The position numbers and the translations under genes are program-made. From the NCBI GenBank assembly GCA_046593875.1, contig JBKJQQ010000241.1, positions 1 to 64,000 on the forward strand: a stretch of DNA of 64,000 nucleotides, in the 5' to 3' direction. This document shows positions 47,948 through 57,160 of the stretch, in pieces. This DNA is from SCTD01 sp046593875. GTDB lineage: Bacteria; Actinomycetota; Actinomycetes; Mycobacteriales; SCTD01. The notes below the pieces were generated by a model that had not been told where the DNA came from, did not search any database, and saw nothing but the letters and a program-made list of their open reading frames with translations. Within the stretch, counting starts at the first letter, position 1. The number at the start of each line of letters is the position of its first letter.

Positions 47948-50683
47948 TCAGGTGACGCTGCTGTAGGCCACGACCCCGCGGCGGACCGCGTCGATGGCCT
48001 GCCGCGTCGTGCGCCGCAGGTCGGCGCCGCGCGGCGACAGGTCCTCGGCCACCAGCGCGATCTGCCCGAGCAGGTCGACGATCTGCTTGCACCAGCGGAC
48101 GAAGTCGCCGGCCGTCATGTCGGGGTCGTCCTGCAGCACCTGCTCCAGGGTGGCCCCGCCGGCCCAGCGCCAGGTCGCCCAGGCGAAGCCGTTGTCGGGC
48201 TGGCGCAGGAACTGCACGCCCGCTTCGGACTCGACGTCCGCGAGCGACCGCCACAGCGCCTCCATCTCCTTCAGCGCCGCCTGCACCGGCCCGGACGGCA
48301 CCAGCGGGTTGGACTCGTCGGCGCGCCGCGCGCTGTAGACCAGCGTCGACACGACGGCGGCCAGCTCGGCGGGCGAGAGCGCGTCCCACAGCCCCTGCCG
48401 CAGGCTCTCGACGGCCAGCAGGTCCGACTCGCTGTAGACGCGGGACAGCGACGCCCCGGCCGCGGCGACCTGCTCGCCGTGGAGGTAGCCGAGCTCGTCG
48501 AGCACCGCGCAGACGCGGTCGAAGGTGCGGGCGATCGAGGAGGTCTTGCCCGAGACGCGCCGCTCGAGCTTGTCGGTCTCCTCGCGCAGCCGGTGCCACC
48601 GCTCGGCCCAGCGCATGTGCGCCTCGCGGTCGTCGCAGCCGTGCACCGGGTGGCGTCGCAGGGCGACCCGGAGCGCGGTGAGCTGCGCGTCGTCGGCGGC
48701 CGCAGACCTTCGGCGACCCCGCTCCGCGGAGGGCAGGTCGAGGGCGCGCAGCGAGGACGCGAGGTCCCTGCGAGCCTGCGGGGACCGGGCGTTGAAGCCC
48801 TTCGGCACCTTGACCCGACCGAGCGGCTCGATCGCCTGCGAGAAGTCCGCCGACGACAACCGGCCGGCCCAGCGGTCCTCGGTGACGACCATCGGGTGCG
48901 CGTCGCCGTCGCGTCCAAGACCCGGGTCGAGCACGACGGCGAGGCCCGACCGCCGTCCGGTCGGCACCCGGATCACGTCCCCGGCCTTGAGCTGCTCCAG
49001 CGACGCGGCCGCGGCAGCCCGGCGCTGCGTCGCGCCGCTGCGGGCCATGTCGGTCTCGCGGGCCTTGAGCGAGGCCCGGAGCCCGGAGTACTCGGACGCG
49101 TCGCCGAGGTGGCAGGTCATCGCATCGCGGTAGCCCTCGAGCCCCTCGAGGTTGCGGCTGATCTGGCGGGCCAGCCCGACGACGGACGCGTCGGCCTGGA
49201 ACTGCGCGAACGAGCTCTCCAGCAGCACCCGCGCCTGCTCGCGGCCGAGCGAGCCGACCAGGTTGACGGCCATGTTGTACGAGGGCCGGAACGACGACCG
49301 CAGCGGATAGGTGCGGGTCGACGCGAGGCCGGCGACCTGGCGCGGGTCCATGCCCGGCTGCCAGAGGACGACGGCGTGGCCCTCGACGTCGATCCCGCGC
49401 CGGCCGGCCCGGCCGGTCAGCTGGGTGTACTCCCCCGGGGTCACGTCGGCGTGCGTCTCGCCGTTCCACTTGGTGAGCTTCTCGAGCACCACCGAGCGGG
49501 CCGGCATGTTGATGCCGAGCGCGAGCGTCTCGGTCGCGAAGACGGCCTTGACCAGCCCGGTCGTGAACAGCTCCTCCACGACCTCCTTGAAGGTCGGCAG
49601 CATCCCGGCGTGGTGGGCGGCGATGCCGCGCTGCAGGCCCTCGAGCCAGTCCCAGTAGCCGAGCACCCGCAGGTCCTCGCGCGGGATCGACGCGGTCTTG
49701 CGCTCGACGATGACGCGCACCCGCTCGGCGTCCTCGGCGGTGTTCAGGCGCAGTCCCGAGCGCAGGCACTGCTCGACCGCGGCGGCGCAGCCGGCCCGGC
49801 TGAAGATGAAGGTGATGGCCGGCAGCAGTCCCTGGCTGTCCAGCCGCGTGAGCACGTCCGGCCTGGACACCACCGGGCGGCGGGTCTGTGGGCGGGCCCC
49901 TCGGCCGCCCCGCGACGGCAGCCGCCCCTCGTCGCGGGCCAGCCGCTCGAGCTGGGGGTTGACCTCGCGACCCTCGCCCACCACCTGTCCGTCGCCGACG
50001 AAGAGGTCGTAGAGCCGGGTGCCGACCAGCACGTGCTGCCACAGCGGCACCGGGCGGTGCTCCTCGACGACGACCTCGGTGTCGCCGCGCACGGTCCCGA
50101 GCCACTCGCCGAACTCCTCGGCGTTGCTGACGGTCGCCGACAGCGAGGTGACCTGCACCGCCTCCGGGAGGTGGATGATCACCTCCTCCCAGACGGCACC
50201 GCGCTCGCGGTCGGCCAGGTAGTGCACCTCGTCCATGACGACGTGCGCGAGCCCGCGCAACCGGTCCGCGCCGCCGGGCTGCGCGGCGGCGTACAGCATG
50301 TTGCGCAGCACCTCGGTCGTCATGACGACGACGTCGGCGTCCCCGTTGACCGCGTTGTCGCCGGTGAGCAGGCCGACCCGGTCTGCGCCGTGGCGCTCAG
50401 CCAGGTCGTGGAACTTCTGGTTCGACAGCGCCTTGATCGGCGTCGTGTAGAAGCACTTCTGCCCCGACCGCAGCGCCAGGTGCACGGCGAACTCACCGAC
50501 GACGGTCTTGCCCGCCCCGGTGGGCGCCGCGACCAGCACCCCGCGACCGGCTTCGAGGGCCGCGCAGGCCGTGCGCTGGAAGGCGTCCAGCCCGAACGGG
50601 TAGCCGACCTCGAAATCCGCCAGCGCTGCGCCGACCTGGCCCTGCCGGAAGGCCGCGTAGCGCTCGGCGGGCGAGGGGCTCAC
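47948..50683 (-). CDS. helY: Ski2/Mtr4-like DEAD/H helicase
   Basis: A 911-residue superfamily-2 RNA helicase. Motif I is APTGAGKT, motif II VMDEVHY, motif III SLSATVSNAEEF, and motif VI QLTGRAGRRGID. A long C-terminal helical region follows, as in actinobacterial HelY. It probably unwinds RNA during turnover. It corresponds to Rv2092c and keeps the gene order helY-tatC-tatA-pafC-pafB. GTG 50683 is used; an intergenic gap of 36 nt separates it from tatC. Confidence 0.92.
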   Translation of the reverse strand: MSPSPAERYAAFRQGQVGAALADFEVGYPFGLDAFQRTACAALEAGRGVLVAAPTGAGKTVVGEFAVHLALRSGQKCFYTTPIKALSNQKFHDLAERHGADRVGLLTGDNAVNGDADVVVMTTEVLRNMLYAAAQPGGADRLRGLAHVVMDEVHYLADRERGAVWEEVIIHLPEAVQVTSLSATVSNAEEFGEWLGTVRGDTEVVVEEHRPVPLWQHVLVGTRLYDLFVGDGQVVGEGREVNPQLERLARDEGRLPSRGGRGARPQTRRPVVSRPDVLTRLDSQGLLPAITFIFSRAGCAAAVEQCLRSGLRLNTAEDAERVRVIVERKTASIPREDLRVLGYWDWLEGLQRGIAAHHAGMLPTFKEVVEELFTTGLVKAVFATETLALGINMPARSVVLEKLTKWNGETHADVTPGEYTQLTGRAGRRGIDVEGHAVVLWQPGMDPRQVAGLASTRTYPLRSSFRPSYNMAVNLVGSLGREQARVLLESSFAQFQADASVVGLARQISRNLEGLEGYRDAMTCHLGDASEYSGLRASLKARETDMARSGATQRRAAAAASLEQLKAGDVIRVPTGRRSGLAVVLDPGLGRDGDAHPMVVTEDRWAGRLSSADFSQAIEPLGRVKVPKGFNARSPQARRDLASSLRALDLPSAERGRRRSAAADDAQLTALRVALRRHPVHGCDDREAHMRWAERWHRLREETDKLERRVSGKTSSIARTFDRVCAVLDELGYLHGEQVAAAGASLSRVYSESDLLAVESLRQGLWDALSPAELAAVVSTLVYSARRADESNPLVPSGPVQAALKEMEALWRSLADVESEAGVQFLRQPDNGFAWATWRWAGGATLEQVLQDDPDMTAGDFVRWCKQIVDLLGQIALVAEDLSPRGADLRRTTRQAIDAVRRGVVAYSSVT

Positions 50684-50719
50684 CTGCGCAGGCTACGTCG
50701 CAGGAGGCGGCCTGACGCG

Positions 50720-51595
50720 CTAGAGCGCCGAGGGCCTGTCGTCGACGTAGGAGGTCTCGTCGTCGCCGAGCTGCTCGAGCTCCTGGGTACCCGGCTCGAC
50801 CGCGCGGCGGCGCCGGACGGCCCGCTCGCGGACCCGGGAGATGACGATGCAGCCCTCGTACAGCGCGTAGAGCGGCAAGGCCATCGCCATGAAGGTGAAG
50901 GGGTCCTGCGACGGGGTCAGGACGGCGGACGCGACGGCGATGCCGACGACCATCCCGCGCCGCCAGGAGCGCATCTTCGCCGAGGGGAACAGCCCGGTGA
51001 CGTTCAGGAACAGCACGATCACCGGGAACAGGAAGGCGATCCCGAAGGCGAGCAGCGTGAGCGTCACGAAGGACAGGTAGCTCTGGATCGAGGGCAGCGT
51101 GACGATGCCGTCGCCGCCGAAGGACAGCAGGAACTGGAGGCCGCGGCTGATGGTCAGGTAGGCGAAGACGGTGCCGATCGAGAACAGCACCAGGGCCGCG
51201 CCGAGGAAGGCCGCGGCGTACCGCTTCTCCTTGCGGTGCAGGGCGGGCGTGATGAACGCGCCGAGCTGGTAGAGCCACACCGGCGCGGACAGGATCACGG
51301 CGGCGATCAGCGAGATGCGCAAGGAGACCGAGAACTGCTCGAAGGTGCCGAAGGCGAACAGCTCGCACTGGTTGCCCGAGGCGCGCGAGGCCTCGCGGGC
51401 GACCTCGGTCTGGCAGTACGGCCGCTTGAGCAGGTCGAAGATGCTCTCGCGCGCCAGCAGGGCGCCGACGGCGCAGACGGCGAGCGCGAGCAGCGAGATG
51501 CCGAGCCGGTTGCGCAGCTCGCGCAGGTGCTCGACCAGGGCCATCCGGCCGTCCGGTGGCCGCGCGACCTTCCGGTTCCTGGGGAGGTCCGCCAC
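50720..51595 (-). CDS. tatC: Sec-independent translocase TatC
   Basis: Core receptor of the twin-arginine export system. The 291-residue protein has six membrane helices, the conserved start RMALVEHLRELRNRL, FKxxxxxS-like FGTFEQFSVSLRIS, and FGIAFLFPVIVLFL. A charged C-terminal tail is typical of actinobacteria. GTG 51595 is directly adjacent to the tatA stop (no gap). Confidence 0.96.
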   Translation of the reverse strand: MADLPRNRKVARPPDGRMALVEHLRELRNRLGISLLALAVCAVGALLARESIFDLLKRPYCQTEVAREASRASGNQCELFAFGTFEQFSVSLRISLIAAVILSAPVWLYQLGAFITPALHRKEKRYAAAFLGAALVLFSIGTVFAYLTISRGLQFLLSFGGDGIVTLPSIQSYLSFVTLTLLAFGIAFLFPVIVLFLNVTGLFPSAKMRSWRRGMVVGIAVASAVLTPSQDPFTFMAMALPLYALYEGCIVISRVRERAVRRRRAVEPGTQELEQLGDDETSYVDDRPSAL

Positions 51596-51844
51596 CTAGG
51601 GCTGGCGCGGCTGCGTGGGGTCGTCGACGACGGGCGGCAGCGGCTCCTGGCGGGCGGTCACGGTCGTGTCGGCGATCCGGTCGCTGTCGGACGTGTCGTC
51701 ATCGCGCAGACCCTTGGTCTCGGCCTTGAAGATGCGCAGCGAGCGGCCGAGCGAGCGCGAGGCGTCAGGCAGCCGCTTGGCGCCGAACAGGACCATGATC
51801 ACGATGACGACCAGGACCAGCTCCCAGCCTCCTGGCAACGACAC
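51596..51844 (-). CDS. tatA: Twin-arginine translocase subunit TatA
   Basis: An 82-residue protein with one membrane helix (WELVLVVIVIMVLFGAKRLP) and an amphipathic helix (DASRSLGRSLRIFKAETKGL), the FGxKxLP hinge being FGAKRLP. It forms the translocation pore with TatC. GTG 51844 has GAGGAG upstream and gives the normal short N-terminus. No separate tatB is seen here. Confidence 0.93.
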   Translation of the reverse strand: MSLPGGWELVLVVIVIMVLFGAKRLPDASRSLGRSLRIFKAETKGLRDDDTSDSDRIADTTVTARQEPLPPVVDDPTQPRQP

Positions 51845-51909
51845 GGTGGTGCTCCTCTGCGCGTGGACGACAGGTTCGAGCGTACGCCGCACACGTGAAC
51901 GACGGGCGT

Positions 51910-52155
51910 CTAGCGGGCAGCCGCCTCGCGCAGGAGCTTGGCCTGGACGGGGGTGCCGCACGTCGGGCAGGGCTTGACCTCGAGTGGTCCGCCGACACGG
52001 GCGTCGACCACGGCCTGCTGGACCTGGGCGGCGGTCTCACCGGCCTCGGCGACCTGCCCGCTGAGCCGCTTCACGCGCCGCCACAGCGAGAGCAGCGTCA
52101 GGCCGAGCGCGACCAGGCAGACGAGCAGCAGGAGGGACAGCAGCAGCCAGAACAC
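51910..52155 (-). CDS. Small membrane protein with C-terminal CPTCG motif
   Basis: An 81-residue protein: one N-terminal membrane helix (MFWLLLSLLLLVCLVALGL), a short coiled coil (VKRLSGQVAEAGETAAQVQQ) and a C-terminal PCPTCGTP knuckle. One CxxC could bind metal with a partner molecule. No family recognised. It lies between tatA and pafC, in a place that holds no gene in mycobacteria as far as I know. Confidence 0.6.
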   Translation of the reverse strand: MFWLLLSLLLLVCLVALGLTLLSLWRRVKRLSGQVAEAGETAAQVQQAVVDARVGGPLEVKPCPTCGTPVQAKLLREAAAR

Positions 52156-52183
52156 GCGGCCGACAGTAGGGGACGGCGAGCGC

Positions 52184-52516
52184 TCAGGTGCGGACGGAGG
52201 CTCCGGCAGCGGCGGCGAGCAGGTCGGTCGAGCCCAGGTGCAGGGCGAAGTCCAGCAGGTCGTCGTACGACAGGCGCGGGCCCTCCTTGGGCTCCAGCGC
52301 CTCGCCCGGGATGTCCCAGACGCGGGCCGGGACGCCGCCGGAGACCAGCAGCGACACGACGTGGTCGTCGGCGGGCTTGCGGACCTCGTCGTGGCAGCCG
52401 GGGCAGGAGAACGCGTAGTACGACAGCGGCGCGTGGCTGCAGACCATGAGGGAAACGTCGGCGGGGGTCAGCTCGACTTCGCCGCAGGTGGGGCAGGACG
52501 CCTTGATGGTGGTCAT
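52184..52516 (-). CDS. Zinc-ribbon protein of unknown function
   Basis: A 110-residue protein with two CxxC pairs (SCPTCG near residue 8; FSCPGCH near 39) forming a probable zinc ribbon, then SLLVSGGVPARVWDIPGE and a helical acidic tail. ATG 52516 follows GGGAGA. Similar short proteins occur in other actinomycetes; no function is known to me. It is probably cotranscribed with the 81-residue membrane protein and with pafC. Confidence 0.7.
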   Translation of the reverse strand: MTTIKASCPTCGEVELTPADVSLMVCSHAPLSYYAFSCPGCHDEVRKPADDHVVSLLVSGGVPARVWDIPGEALEPKEGPRLSYDDLLDFALHLGSTDLLAAAAGASVRT

Positions 52517-52639
52517 GGCCACGATCTCCCTCGTCGGTCGTCGCGTTGTGCGACTACAACGGCTTCGGCAGACCCCCCCGGATGCTTGACCCCGTTCGAG
52601 TGTGATCACTCAGAGTGATGACGGGTACGGCCGGACGGC

Positions 52640-53587
52640 TCAGTCGGCGTAGGCCGCCAGGGCCAGTGCGGCGTCCGCGCGGACCGCGTCGGCCAGGTCG
52701 GCAGGTGCCAGGACGCGTCCCTGGTCCCCCAGCCGCAGCGCCAACCGGCGCACCCAGGAGGTGTCCCGCGCCCTCAAGCGGACCGTCAGGCCGCCGTCCG
52801 GGGCCTCGACGACCGACTCGCAGGGGTGGTAGTCCGCGACCCACGCCGCACCGGGGCGGAGGGCGAGCGTGACCAGCAGGTCGTCCGGGCCGGGGCGGAA
52901 GAGCCCCTGCGCGAGGTCGCGCGGCGCGGCGTCGTGCGGAGGTTCTGCCGGCACGTCCAGCAGCTGCACCTCGGCGACGCGGTCCAGCCGGAACAGCCGC
53001 ACCCCCTCGACCCGACGGCACCAGGCCTCCAGGTAGCTGCGCCCCTCGACGAGCAGCAGCCGCATCGGGTCGACGTCGCGCTCGGTCGTCTCGTCGCGCG
53101 CGGGGACGTAGTAGGACAGGTGCAGGCGGAGCCCCTGCTCCAGGGCGCTCTGGACCACGGGCAGGACCCGCGCCTCGCCCTCCACCGAGATCTCGACGCG
53201 GGTGGCAGGGGCCGCGGCCGTGCCTGCGGCCTGCTCGACCTTGGCCAGGGCGCGGTCGACGGCGTCCCGCGCGTCCAGGCCGGGCGTCTCGGCCAGGGTG
53301 CGGAGCGCGACGATGAGCGCCAGCGCCTCGTCGACGGTCAGCCGCAGCGGCCGGGTGACGCCGGCCGGCTCGAGCAGGGTGACGGTGTCCCCCTCGAACT
53401 CCACGTCGATGAGGTCGCCCGGGCCGTGGCCGGGCAGCCCGCACACCCACAGCAGGTTGAGGTCCTTGCGCAGCCGCTCCTCGCTGATCCCGAAGTCCTG
53501 GGCCACCTCGGCCACGCGCACCCCGGGACGGGCCAGGAGGTACGGCACCAGCGCCAGCAGGCGGGGCAGCTGCCCGGTGGTGCTCAC
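52640..53587 (-). CDS. pafC: WYL-domain regulator PafC
   Basis: A 315-residue transcription factor subunit. The N-terminal winged helix (QLPRLLALVPYLLARPGVRVAEVAQDFG, ISEERLRKDLNLL) is followed by a WYL domain (RLHLSYYVPARDE, GRSYLEAWCRRVEGVRLFRLDRV) and a C-terminal extension. With PafB it activates the LexA-independent DNA-damage response in mycobacteria. GTG 53587 overlaps the pafB stop as GTGA. Confidence 0.92.
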   Translation of the reverse strand: MSTTGQLPRLLALVPYLLARPGVRVAEVAQDFGISEERLRKDLNLLWVCGLPGHGPGDLIDVEFEGDTVTLLEPAGVTRPLRLTVDEALALIVALRTLAETPGLDARDAVDRALAKVEQAAGTAAAPATRVEISVEGEARVLPVVQSALEQGLRLHLSYYVPARDETTERDVDPMRLLLVEGRSYLEAWCRRVEGVRLFRLDRVAEVQLLDVPAEPPHDAAPRDLAQGLFRPGPDDLLVTLALRPGAAWVADYHPCESVVEAPDGGLTVRLRARDTSWVRRLALRLGDQGRVLAPADLADAVRADAALALAAYAD

Positions 53588-54540
53588 GACGCGAGCCCCT
53601 GCAAGCGGCGTACGACGGCCGCGCGCGCGGCGGGCGGGGCCAGCACGACGGCGTCCGCGCCGAAGCCGGCCACCCGGTCGGCCAGGCGCTCGGGGTCGGA
53701 GAAGCCGACGTCGACGACGGTCCACCCCTGCCGGTCCGGGTCGTCCGCGGTCGCGGTCGCCTGGCGGCGCAGCTCCCACCCCGAGCCGGGACGCAGCGAC
53801 ACCTGCGCGGTCTCGCGGGGCTCCTCGGTCGCCATCCGGCCGGCCATCGCGCGCAGGTCGACGCCCTCGGGCGGGACGACCGCGCCGACCTCACCGACGC
53901 CCTGGACCGTCCCGACGATGCGCGACAGCCGGAAGACCCGCTCGGCGCCCCGGTCGGTGTCGTGGCCGACGAGGTACCAGCGGCCGCGCCAGGACACGAC
54001 GCCCCACGGCTCGACGTGCCGCCGCTGCGGTGCGGCCACCCCGCTGGCCCGGTAGTCGAACTGGACGGCCTGCGCGTCCTGGACCGCGCGCAGGGCGCTC
54101 TCGAACGCCGGCTCCGACGCGCCGACCCGCGGCTCCAGGGCGGCGGCGGCGCGGACGGGCTCCACGCCCGCAGCGCGGAGCTTCAGCAGGGCGGTGCCGG
54201 TCGCGGCGGCGAGCGGCGCCGACTGCCACAGCCGCGCGGCCAGCCCGAGCGCGGCGGCCTCGTCCGGCTCGAGCGCGATCGGCGGCAGCTCGTAGTCGCG
54301 GCGGGCGATCCGGTAGCCCGGCTCGTCGTCGTGGGCGGAGGTGTTGCTGCCGGTCTCGAGCGGGATGCCGAGCTCGCGGAGCTCCTCCTTGTCGCGCTCG
54401 AACATCCGGCGGAAGGACTCCTCGGTGTCCTGCTCGTAGCCGGGTACGGCCGTGCGGATCTCCTGCACGGACAGGTAGCGGCGGGTGTGGAGCAGGCAGA
54501 TGACCAGGTTCAGCAGCCGCTCGGTCTTCTTCGCCGACAT
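53584..54540 (-). CDS. pafB: WYL-domain regulator PafB
   Basis: A 318-residue partner of PafC with the same plan: helix-turn-helix (KTERLLNLVICLLHTRRYLSV, SFRRMFERDKEELRELG) and WYL domain (VQFDYRASG, WGVVSWRGRWYLVGHDTDR, ERVFRLSRI). In mycobacteria pafBC follow pafA of the pupylation system, but here the upstream neighbour is a divergent DUF3866 gene. It is the first gene of the pafB-pafC unit; only 23 nt separate it from the divergent start. Confidence 0.93.
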   Translation of the reverse strand: MSAKKTERLLNLVICLLHTRRYLSVQEIRTAVPGYEQDTEESFRRMFERDKEELRELGIPLETGSNTSAHDDEPGYRIARRDYELPPIALEPDEAAALGLAARLWQSAPLAAATGTALLKLRAAGVEPVRAAAALEPRVGASEPAFESALRAVQDAQAVQFDYRASGVAAPQRRHVEPWGVVSWRGRWYLVGHDTDRGAERVFRLSRIVGTVQGVGEVGAVVPPEGVDLRAMAGRMATEEPRETAQVSLRPGSGWELRRQATATADDPDRQGWTVVDVGFSDPERLADRVAGFGADAVVLAPPAARAAVVRRLQGLAS

Positions 54541-54563
54541 CGGGTCGACGTTAGCCTGCGGCC

Positions 54564-55604
54564 ATGATCAGGTGGCGCCGCGGCGAGGTCGTGTCGCTGG
54601 GTCGCTCGTGGTCCGGAGCGCAGGAGCTGGACGTGTCCGTCGAGGGCGCCGTCGTGCGGGCGCTGGCCCACCCGCCGCTGGTCGGCCAGCCGGAGGTCGG
54701 TGACGCCGTGCTGCTCAACGTCGGAGCGCTCGACCTGGGGCTCGGCACCGGCGGCTACGCCCTGGTCGTCGCCCTGCCCGACCGGCTGCCCCCCGACGTG
54801 GACGGCCCGGGCCACCTCGTGAAGGCCCGCTACACGCCCCTGCAGACCGTCGTGCTGGGCGCGGACGAGCAGGACTCCCCCACCCGCGCGCTCGTGGCCG
54901 ACGACGTGCCGCTGCCCGGCACCCCGGTCGTCGTGGCCGACCTGCACTCGTCCTTGCCCGCAGTGCTGGCCGGCGTCCTGGCCGCCCGGCCCGGGACGCG
55001 GGTGGCGTACGTCATGACCGACGGCGGGGCGCTGCCGCTGTGGTTCAGCCGGACCGTCGCCGCCCTGCGCGACCGGCTGGCGGGGACGGTCACCGTCGGA
55101 CAGGCCTTCGGCGGCGACCTGGAGGCGGTCACCCTGCACAGCGGGCTGCTGGCGGCGGTGCGGGTCCAGGGGGCCGAGGTCGTGGTCGTCACGCAGGGAC
55201 CGGGCAACCTCGGCACCGGGACGTCGTGGGGCTTCTCCGGTGTGGCGGCGGGCGAGGCCGTCAACGCTGCCGCGGCGGTCGGTGGACGGCCGGTGGCGGT
55301 GCTCAGGATGTCGCAGGCCGACCCCCGCCCCCGGCACCGCGGGGTGAGCCACCACAGCACGACGGCGTACGGGAAGGTCGCCCTGGCGTCGGCCGACGTG
55401 GTGGTGCCGGTCTCGCAGGCGGCACTCGTCGACGCCACCGCCTTCCCCCGGCACCGGCTCGTCCGGGTCGAGGACGCCGATCTGGTCGAGGTCCTGACGC
55501 CGTGGGCACCGCTGCTGTCGTCGATGGGTCGCGGGCTCGCTGACGACCCGTTGGCCTTCGTCGCCGCCGCGGCGGCGGGGCGGCACGCCGCGGGGCTGCT
55601 CTGA
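54564..55604 (+). CDS. DUF3866 family protein
   Basis: A 346-residue protein of unknown function. It begins with a beta-rich part (VVSLGRSWSGAQELDVSVEG) and has a Rossmann-like core with VVVADLHSSLPAVLAG, VAYVMTDGGALPLWFS and VVTQGPGNLGTGTSWGFSG, plus HRGVSHHSTTAYGK near the end. DUF3866 genes commonly stand next to pafBC or related genes in actinomycetes. TAGCCT (54552-54557) ends 6 nt before ATG 54564 with no ribosome site, suggesting a leaderless message. The stop overlaps the next start (TGATG). Confidence 0.83.
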   Translation: MIRWRRGEVVSLGRSWSGAQELDVSVEGAVVRALAHPPLVGQPEVGDAVLLNVGALDLGLGTGGYALVVALPDRLPPDVDGPGHLVKARYTPLQTVVLGADEQDSPTRALVADDVPLPGTPVVVADLHSSLPAVLAGVLAARPGTRVAYVMTDGGALPLWFSRTVAALRDRLAGTVTVGQAFGGDLEAVTLHSGLLAAVRVQGAEVVVVTQGPGNLGTGTSWGFSGVAAGEAVNAAAAVGGRPVAVLRMSQADPRPRHRGVSHHSTTAYGKVALASADVVVPVSQAALVDATAFPRHRLVRVEDADLVEVLTPWAPLLSSMGRGLADDPLAFVAAAAAGRHAAGLL

Positions 55605-57085
55605 TGAGCCTCGGCGGCACGGCGGCCGCGTTGGAACGTCGGCTCGGCCTGTCCGTCTTCGCGGCCAACCTCGGCGGAGCGGTGGTCGTCTACGTCTTCC
55701 TCAGCTACCTGCTCGTCACCCCTGTCGACCTGCTCGACGGCGGCCGCCTGCAGCGGCTGAACAACGTCCTGTTCGTCGTCTACATGGCCTTCACCGCGGG
55801 AGGTGGCCACCTGCTGGGCCTGCGCCTGAACCGCCCGCTGCTCGAATGGCTGACCAGCGGGCGGCCGGGAGACGCCGCCGCGCGCGCCGCCGTGCTGCGC
55901 GCCCCGCTCAGCATGTCGCTGATGAGCGGCGGGTTCTGGGCCGTCGCCGCGCTGGTGTTCGGCCTGGTCAACGGCGAGTTCCTGCTGCCCCTCGGCGTCC
56001 AGGTGGCGCTGACCATCGCGCTGGGCGGGCTCACCACCGTCTCGCTGACCTACCTGCTCGCCGAACGGGTGCTGCGGCCGGCCGTGACGCTCGCGCACGC
56101 TGGGAGCCCCGAGGCGCCCCCGGTGCTGCTCAGCGTGACCCGTCGGATGGTCGTGGCGTGGGCGGTCGGCAGCGGGGTGCCCCTGCTCGGGATCGCCCTC
56201 GGCGTCGTGGAGCTCATCGACGAGAGCCCGCTCAGCGATGCGGGTCTGCTGTTCCTGGTCGGCTGCGGGCTGGTCGCCGGTCTGCTCGCCACGGTGGCCG
56301 CGGCGCGGGCGGTCGCGGACCCGATCCAGTCCGTAGCCACAGCCCTGCGGGAGGTCGGCGAGGGACGGCTCGACACGTCTGTGCCGGTCTACGACGCGTC
56401 CGAGATCGGGCGCCTGCAAGCTGGTTTCAACGCCATGGTCGGCGGCCTGCGGGAGCGGGCCACCCTCCAGGACCTGTTCGGTCGGCAGGTCGGCGTCGAC
56501 GTGGCGCGGCTGGCCGTGGAGCGCGGCGTGCGCCTCGGCGGCGAGCGGCGCGAGGTGGCGGTGCTCTACGTCGACGTCATCGGCTCGACCGCGCTGGCCG
56601 TCACGCACGACCCCGAGGAGGTCGTCCTCCAGCTCAACCAGTTCTTCGGCGTCGTCGTCGACGCGGTGGCCGCCGAGGGCGGCTGGGTCAACAAGTTCGA
56701 GGGCGACGCAGCGCTGTGCGTGTTCGGGGCGCCCGTGGAGCGGGCGGATGCCCGCGCCGGAGCCCTGGCCGCGGCCCGGGCCCTGGCCCGTGGGCTCGAG
56801 CCGCTCGTGCTCGAGGCCGCGATCGGCGTCTGCGCCGGCTGGGTCGTCGCGGGCAACGTCGGCACCGAGAGCCGCTTCGAGTACACCGTCATCGGCGACG
56901 CGGTCAACGCGGCGGCGCGGCTGGCCGAGCTGGCCCGGGAGCAGCCCGGCCACCTGCTGGCCGACGGCGACGTGGTGGAGCAGGCCGGCGCGGAGGCCGC
57001 GCACTGGGAGATCGGCCCGCCGGTCGTGCTGCGTGGGCGGGTCGCGCCCACCCGGCTGGCCCGGCCGTCTGCCCCTCCCGAGTAG
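55604..57085 (+). CDS. Membrane class III adenylate/guanylate cyclase with HAMP domain
   Basis: A 493-residue enzyme. Six membrane helices lie in residues 20-245, a HAMP domain at about 245-300 (DPIQSVATALREVGEG), then a class III cyclase domain. Metal aspartates are in VLYVDVIGST and FEGDAALCVF; NKFEGD supplies the purine-selecting lysine, and YTVIGDAVNAAARL has the transition-state Asn and Arg. It probably makes cAMP, in the manner of the Rv1318c-Rv1320c group. It overlaps the DUF3866 gene by one base. Confidence 0.87.
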   Translation: MSLGGTAAALERRLGLSVFAANLGGAVVVYVFLSYLLVTPVDLLDGGRLQRLNNVLFVVYMAFTAGGGHLLGLRLNRPLLEWLTSGRPGDAAARAAVLRAPLSMSLMSGGFWAVAALVFGLVNGEFLLPLGVQVALTIALGGLTTVSLTYLLAERVLRPAVTLAHAGSPEAPPVLLSVTRRMVVAWAVGSGVPLLGIALGVVELIDESPLSDAGLLFLVGCGLVAGLLATVAAARAVADPIQSVATALREVGEGRLDTSVPVYDASEIGRLQAGFNAMVGGLRERATLQDLFGRQVGVDVARLAVERGVRLGGERREVAVLYVDVIGSTALAVTHDPEEVVLQLNQFFGVVVDAVAAEGGWVNKFEGDAALCVFGAPVERADARAGALAAARALARGLEPLVLEAAIGVCAGWVVAGNVGTESRFEYTVIGDAVNAAARLAELAREQPGHLLADGDVVEQAGAEAAHWEIGPPVVLRGRVAPTRLARPSAPPE

Positions 57086-57160
57086 TCCGTTGGGACCATC
57101 TCTCGGGTGGTTCGCCCCTTCTTCCTGGCATCTGGCCCGTGGAACGCCCACTCTCACAGG

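Noticed and set aside
48479..51898. A 1139-codon open frame on the plus strand opposite helY and tatC
   Set aside because: Antisense to helY, tatC and tatA; repetitive composition without motifs.
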